Source of the DNA: Aralia elata
Lineage: Eukaryota > Streptophyta > Magnoliopsida > Apiales > Araliaceae
Assembly: GCA_034770075.1 (NCBI GenBank)
Contig: CM068377.1
Span: 69,356,358-69,420,357 of the forward strand
Reading direction: 5' to 3'
Length of the DNA: 64,000 nt
Position 1 is the stretch's first letter. Each line of letters begins with the position of its first letter. Of this stretch, positions 58,007-64,000 are shown one piece after another. The translations under genes and the position numbers were made by a program. The notes under the pieces are model-generated. The model was not told the DNA's origin and did no database searches. It was given only the letters and a program-made list of their open reading frames with translations.

Positions 58007-60056
58007 TGTAGACACCCAAATTTTGCACTTCGTATACTAACCTTGACAGGAGGGCAAATTCGTCAAATGGACCGGCCTGCGAGAGCAAAAGACAGAAAAG
58101 GTACGGACGCTCGACGCCACCATGATAAATTGCAACCGAACTCGACATGACAGCAAGGCTATCCGAATTTGGCATTCCCGGAAGGTGTGGCACGCCTCCC
58201 AATGATTCCCGGACTGTAAAATGCGAACCTGTCAGCGAAAAGCAGCGTCACAGCACGAAAATCGAGGCGTAGCACGAAAATTGAGAAAGTCAAGCCAGCC
58301 AGCCGCGGATTGATCTGCGGCCAGGTGGGTGCGCCAGCACGAAAACCAGGAAATCAGCACTATCAGCTGAGTGCGATAGGAGGTGGGCCAGCCAGCCGCA
58401 GATGGATCTGCGGCCAGCCGCAGATCAATCTGCGGCTGGCTCTGGCCAGCCTATTTCAGCCCAGTTTCGTTCAGCAGCAGGGATTCAGCAGCAGCAGCAG
58501 CTCGGGAGAAGGCGAAAAAGAAGAAGAAAATAGCAGAAATTAAGAGAGAAAAGAGTGAGAAATAGTGAGAAATTGTATCCATTTTGCGAGATTACACCTC
58601 ATATTTTCTACTCTATTTCAATACACAAATTCATACATATTGTGGGGATTATTTGCAAGGTGAAAAATCCTTTGTTTTAGCATTTTGTTTTACCATTTTC
58701 GTTAAGTTTTTTGCCATCCGAATTATATTAAATGTAATTGTTCTTGCATATTGTTGTGAATCCATGGATGGAGGGCTATTAGTGAGGGTTCCAAATGGAA
58801 CGAAATTCCTCCTAATGGCCCGATGATATCCATTTGGTGAATTTTTAGCTCGTTGTAATGATGTATTGTGCATAGATTGTTTAGATTGCTATTTTTAGGA
58901 TCTTGTGGGTGTGTAGCAATTTTGGATGTGAGCCTAGGAGCGCGACCCCGTGGTCCAAATCCGATGATGGACATCTATTGATATATGTAATAAATTCGAT
59001 GTATCTTTCATTGTAAATATGTAATCGTCGGGCCTTAAAACGACGCCAAGGCGAGAATCGTGTTTAAGGCCCCGTAATAGTGAAAGTATGTGATTGTGGG
59101 CGTTCGAGGTTATTTTGATGGCTTACATGCCCATGAATAGCCCCGACGCGTGTTTATGTTCGATTTGATTTATGAGATGAAATTGATTTCAAAGCTAAAC
59201 GATAAGATTTTCATAAAATCAATCAAACTAGGTTATTAGAATCACGAGGCTAAAATTTGAGAAGTGCTAATGAATGTCGATTTCTATGTAAACGAGAAAG
59301 CTAAAGAAAATCGTTTTCAAACATCACACAAAATGATTTTATAAATAAGTAACGTTTTATTAAACCGTTGTGCATAGGGTTAAAGAGATCCTAGAAATTG
59401 CCCATCATGTGAGTTACGAAGGCAACGTATAGATCTCGATTCCTATTTTGACGAAGGTTTAAAACTCTTGTTTTGCCAAAACGACACTTAATGAAAATCT
59501 TGCAGTTTTAACAATTAAAATCAAAACCTTTCTCATAAAGAATAAAGCTTTCTCGTGTATGCTGAAAAGACATTCCGAAGCGTTCTCAAATTAAAGCACG
59601 ACTTTCCCTAAAAATCCAAATGATTCTTTCATGCAAACTCACCACAACATTCACATAGGCACACACACACACACGCGCGCGTACATACACATTTCATGAA
59701 TTAAAGGATAGGAAAAGCATCAAGATTGCGGTAGCCGTGTTTCACGGAAGCCGGGGGGTGCCTAACACCTTCCCCTCGCTTAAGCAAGCCCCCAAACTCT
59801 ATGAATCTCGGTTCGCAGACCAATTAATTCGGAGTCACACATGAGCCAGCAATTTACGAAAACGAAACTCGGATGAGTTGGTACATCCATTTCAAATATA
59901 CCAACTGGCGACTCTGGTTAATTGGCTCATCATAAAAAACGATCTTTCAAAACCCGTCGACACTCAAGCCGACCTTTTCCAAAAATCATCTAATAAAAAG
60001 GCTAAAATCGGAAAAGGAAAAGAATCGCATCAAAGGCGAAAAATCCGGCGTCGACA
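58007..60056 (+). mobile_element. Tat/Ogre solo LTR in the gypsy-A integrase (TSD GGGAA)
   Basis: Starts TGTAGACACCC, ends GGCGTCGACA, 2.05 kb, with GGGAA on both sides (58002-58006 and 60057-60061). The integrase reads across when it is removed. It is a relative of the T1 5' LTR: the same ends, the same palindrome family at 58303-58440, the same CA/CG microsatellite (59660-59695) and the same inner blocks, with noticeable divergence. A lone LTR without internal sequence is the expected product of recombination between the two LTRs of a full element. The small ORFs inside are not genes. Confidence 0.95.
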
Positions 60057-61237
60057 GGGAAGTTGCATTATTCGTCAATCGGTGTTTAACTTGTCAAAGG
60101 ATCAAGGCAGAGCACCAACGGCCGAGCGGATTGTTGTAACCTTTAGAGATTCCCGAGTGGAAGTGGGCGCACATCACTATAGATTTTGTGATAGGACTCC
60201 CGACAACACAGAAGGGTCTAGACGCCATCTGGGTGATCGTAGATCGTTTGACCAAGTCTGCCCATTTTCTACCAATCAAGATCAGGTACAAGTTGGAGCA
60301 ATTAGTGAAGCTTTACGTGAAGGAGATAGTATCGCGACATGGAATGCCGGTATCTATTGTGTCTGACAGAGATCCGCGCTTCACGTCAAATTTTTGGAGA
60401 AGTCTACAGGAAAGAATGGGAACACAGTTGAGAATGAGTATGGCGTATCATCCTCAGACTGATGGTCAGAGCGAGCGAACGATTCAGACCTTGGAGGATA
60501 TGCTCCGAGCAGTCGTGATGGACTTAGGGGGCAGCTGGGACGATCACTTGCCACTGGTAGAGTTCGCTTACAACAACAGTTATCATGCTAGCATTGGCAT
60601 GCCATCGTACAAAGCATTGTACGGGAGGAAGTGTCGAACGCCGTTATGCTGGGATGAGGTCGGTGAACGGAGATTGTTGGGACCAGAGTTGGTACAGCAA
60701 ACCGTGAAAATCATTAAAGTAATAAGACAACGTTTAGTAGCAGCTCAGGACCGTCAGAAGAAGTATGCCGACTTACATCGTCAGAAACGAGACTTTGAAG
60801 TTGGTAGCTTTGTGTTCTTGAAGGTATCTCCCTGGAAAGAGAAGATCCGTTTTGGGAAGAAGGGCAAATTGAGCCCTAGGTTCATAGGACCTTTTGAAAT
60901 ATTAAGGAGAATAGGCGAAGTGGCGTACGAGGTAGCATTACCTCCTGAACTTGAGCACATCCACAACGTGTTCCATGTATCAGTGTTACGTCCATATAAG
61001 CCAGACTACAAGCACGTTATTTCCTATGAGCCAATTCAAGTCGAGAAGGACTTATCATGTGAGGAAATTCCTGTTCAAATATTAGATAGGAAGGAGTAGA
61101 AGCTGAGGAATAAAATCATTCATTCCGTTAAAGTTTTCTGGAGGAATCACGCAGTGGAAGAAGCCACGTGGGAACTCGAAGAGAAGATGAGAGCAAATTA
61201 CCCCAGTTATTTGAGTAACCTTAGATTGAAATTCTGA
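60057..61237 (+). pseudogene. pol: pol of gypsy-A, integrase core to chromodomain-like tail
   Basis: Resumes VALFVNRCLTCQRIKAEHQR, then a TAA at 60137. From 60188 to 61099 the frame is open: GLPTTQKGLDAIWVIVDRLT, VSDRDPRFTSNFW, YHPQTDGQSERTIQ (catalytic D, D, E), VSPWKEKIRFG and LRPYKPDYKHVI. A TAG at 61097 precedes the tail VKVFWRNHAVEEATWELEEK, a chromodomain-like end, and TGA at 61235. It is the longest intact integrase core in the window apart from gypsy-B. Confidence 0.93.
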
Positions 61238-61250
61238 GGACGGAATTTTT

Positions 61251-61265
61251 ATAAGGGGGAGAGGA
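61251..61265 (+). promoter_or_regulatory. Polypurine tract of gypsy-A
   Basis: ATAAGGGGGAGAGGA directly precedes the 3' LTR start at 61266. TTCTGAGGACGGAATTT lies just upstream, as in the other two gypsy elements. Confidence 0.88.
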
Positions 61266-61299
61266 TGTAATGTCTGGGAATTTTAGACTCTGTACCAAG

Positions 61300-61335
<36 letters not shown>

Positions 61336-64000
61336 TGGACTTAATTGGATTCATATACGCATTATTATTTAATTATATAATTATATGGTCCAATAAATTT
61401 CCTTGCATTAAAGGGGCTCACTAATAGTCTGAGTAAATTAGTGATTTAACCCTAAGAATTTATTGGCAAGAAAATTGGGGAAATTAAATAAATAATTTCA
61501 TTTTATTATCGGATTAAATAATTCGAATGAGAAATTATTGTTGAAACAAATATTTTAAATAATTAATTAATTGAATTATTTATTTAATTTAAATATTAAA
61601 AAGGTAATGTTGTTAATTTAATTTGGGTCACTTTTCTTTTATTTAGATTAACTATTTCTTTTTATTTATTTCTAGATTGGGCCCAAACTTTATAATAAGC
61701 TGAGCCCCAAATTTTCTTTTAGGGCTCAATTCCCTTATCATTGGGCTGCTTCTCCATTCATTAGCCGACCCAACTATTGGGTTAAGCCCAATTTAAATTA
61801 TAGTCGGGTTGGACTAAATACACACCCGATCCATTTTCAACTAAATTGGGAAAGCCGGTTATTGGGTTGAGATGCAATCGAGCAATTGAAATGGGGAACC
61901 CCCAAACCAGATCAGTCAAGAAAAAAAGAAGAAGAAGTAGGTTAGCCGAACCTAGCTAGTCCCCAAACCCTCCATCAGTCGGATCAGTCAAGCGAGAGAC
62001 GGGAGAAAGAAAGGGGATTTGTCAATCGCCGACGACAACATGGGGCAACCGACCGGCGGATTAATTAGGGGTTCGAGTGGGCGACCGAGCGTGCGATGTT
62101 CGGACCGAAGGACCCCAAGCGACCGGTGACTGACGGATGGAAGCACGCGGCTCGAGGCTTGCCGGCGATCTCGCGGTTGGCTTGGATGGGACTGACAGAG
62201 ACAATCGATCGACAGCCTACCCCTCTAACCCTTGGGTATTGCCCGGACGAGCGAGGTAATATCCAGCGAGTTGGGTAATTTTTCTTCTATAAATTGAACC
62301 CCCCATGCCCTAGACCAAGCTGTCGAATCCCGTTGTTTGTGAGTCCAAATTAGAAAAAAAAAAAATAGAGAGGAAGCTACTGTAAATGTCCAGCTTGGTC
62401 ACTTATTTCGGTAGAAGGAGGAAGATTGCAGTCCGATCGATAGCAAGGTATCTTAGTGAGCCGCTGAGTTGTGTCATTTTTTTTATTTTTATTTTTCTTC
62501 TGTGATTGAATGGGTTATACATTGTACTTGGATTGAGTTGTTGCTTGTATTGTATTGTACTGTGTTAATTCTTTGTTGGGAAACTGGTGAACCTTAAAGG
62601 TTCTAGCAGTAGATTTTGTACTGTATTTAGGCCAATGGTAGAGTTTTGGAACGACCAGCAGATGACTGGTGTAATGCCTAAATTAAATTTGGTTTTCTTT
62701 TGTTTTTCTGTTTGGGATGGGTACTGAATTAGAAATCAGTATTGCTATAATCTACTTCGAAATTGTTATCTTTTGTGTTGAGTAATAATTTTGTTAGTTG
62801 GAAAAGAAATTGCAGGAGTTGGATATATTGACTATAACTGTTGATATTAGCAGCATAAAACCATTAACTGAGTGTAGTATACAACAACTGAATTGTTCGA
62901 ATAAGTTGTGTAATTCAATGGAGTTAACTGTGAATCAAATGTACTGCCATTAGCTTAACTAGTGGTTATTAATTGGAGCTAATAATACACTTGTAAACTA
63001 ATTAGTTATTATAACTAATAAATAAAATTAATAGAGTAACTATTTATTATTTATCAATAAATAATAAATAAAGATAATAAATATTTAATTATTATTTAAT
63101 TAATATTAAATAATAATTAAGTATGAATAGAATAATAAATTAATTATTTATTATTTATCACTAAATAATAAATAAAGATAATAAATATGTAATTATTATT
63201 TAATAATAATTAAGTATGAAAAAGGTTAATAAATTAATTATTTATTATTTATCAATAAATAATAAATAAAGATAATAAAAATTTAATTATTATTTAATTA
63301 ATATTAAATAATAATTAAATATGAATAAAGTTAATAAAATAATTAATTATTATTAAATAAATAAAGAGAATAAATATTTAATAACGATTAATTATGAATA
63401 AAGTTAATAAAATAATTATTTATTATCATTAAGTAATAAATAAGGATAATAAATATTTAATTATTATTTATTAATGTTAAATAATAATTAAGTATGAATG
63501 AAGTTAATAAAGTAATTATTTATTATTTAACAAATAATAATAAATAAAGATACTAAATATTTAATTAGTATGAATGAAGTTATTTATCGATAAACAATAA
63601 ATATTTAATTATTATTTAGTTAGTATTAAATAATAATTAAGTATAAATCACATTATAAAATAATTATCTATTATTTATTATTTAATAATAATAAATAAAG
63701 ATAATAAATATCTAGTTATTATCTAATTAATATTAATAATAATTGGGCATGAATAAAGCTAATAAGGATAGCAATTGCTTAATCATTAATGAAATAATAA
63801 TTAAGTATGCGTGAGATTACTAGGTTAATTATTTATTTTTGGCCTTAATAAATAAAGGTAATAGTTGAGTACTCAAATGATAAGTAACCATAATTAGCTA
63901 TCATTTATTTTAATAGCTAAGAGTCATTAATTAATTTCTGTTTAGCTAATGTTAAATAGTAATTAAATGTATATGGTGAATTATTTATCTACTAAATAAA
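61266..64000 (+). repeat. 3' LTR of gypsy-A (first 2.7 kb, runs off the window)
   Basis: Matches 13835 onward with scattered substitutions. It keeps the TATA box (62288-62295) and the AT-rich array (63020-63760) but lacks one array unit present in the 5' LTR. About 1.1 kb should lie to the right; if the single-element model holds, GATAA followed by ATATAGATTTCAAC of the copia LTR should come after it. Confidence 0.93.
62288..62295 (+). promoter_or_regulatory. TATA box of the gypsy-A 3' LTR
   Basis: Same TTCTATAAATTGAAC context as at 14857; unmutated in both LTRs. Confidence 0.58.

Larger units (their letters stand above)
13835..64000 (+). mobile_element. gypsy-A, Tekay-like chromovirus, split by about 36 kb of other elements (3' end off window)
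   Basis: 5' LTR 13835-17800, PBS 17804, a short leader to about 17990, then foreign Athila/copia sequence; leader, gag and pol resume at 54387-61237, followed by the PPT and the 3' LTR from 61266. The two LTRs are near-identical apart from one lost tandem unit, which supports a single element. Whether the 5' LTR and the gag/pol half really come from one insertion is an inference: the inner junctions show no target-site duplication. The pol also carries a Tat/Ogre solo LTR. Confidence 0.72.

Overview
The window is plant nuclear DNA, almost certainly from an angiosperm and probably a eudicot, made of nested LTR retrotransposons. I see no host gene, rRNA, tRNA gene or CRISPR array. The evidence is: long TG...CA terminal repeats; primer-binding sites matching plant initiator-Met tRNA, Arg-type and Asp-type tRNA ends; gag/pol remnants of plant lineages (Ty3/gypsy Tekay-like chromovirus, Tat/Ogre, Athila; Ty1/copia); and AT-rich sequence with many decayed reading frames. 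The species cannot be named from the sequence.

Layout from left to right. (1) 1-8106: Tat/Ogre-type element T1 on the minus strand, with its 3' LTR cut by the window edge, a 3' UTR full of tandem repeats, an integrase remnant, gag, an Arg-type PBS and a complete 5' LTR. T1 sits inside (2) copia-1, 8107-13834, minus strand. (3) 13835-17800: 5' LTR of gypsy-A, inserted in the copia-1 5' LTR and followed by its PBS at 17804. (4) About 18.0-24.8 kb and 50.0-50.3 kb: an Athila-type element (3' UTR end, one LTR, gag, protease, part of RT), with an Athila-like solo LTR in its gag. (5) 24831-50014: gypsy-B (+), inserted in the Athila RT gene with a CCAGG target duplication. (6) 28384-39980: gypsy-C (-), inserted in the 5' LTR of gypsy-B with a TAATA duplication. 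(7) 50306-54386: a second, 5'-truncated copy of the copia family (-), inserted in the Athila RT. (8) 54387-64000: gypsy-A gag/pol and the start of its 3' LTR (+), with a Tat/Ogre solo LTR (GGGAA duplication) inside its integrase.

The simplest reading is five nested levels: copia-1 > gypsy-A > Athila > gypsy-B > gypsy-C. Every gag/pol is broken by stops, frameshifts or insertions, so none looks autonomous. Parts that could still matter are the LTR promoters (TATA boxes are visible in most LTRs), structured tandem repeats in LTRs and UTRs, and an unbroken extra ORF between the 5' LTR and gag in both gypsy-B and gypsy-C. That extra ORF is the most interesting coding signal in the window.
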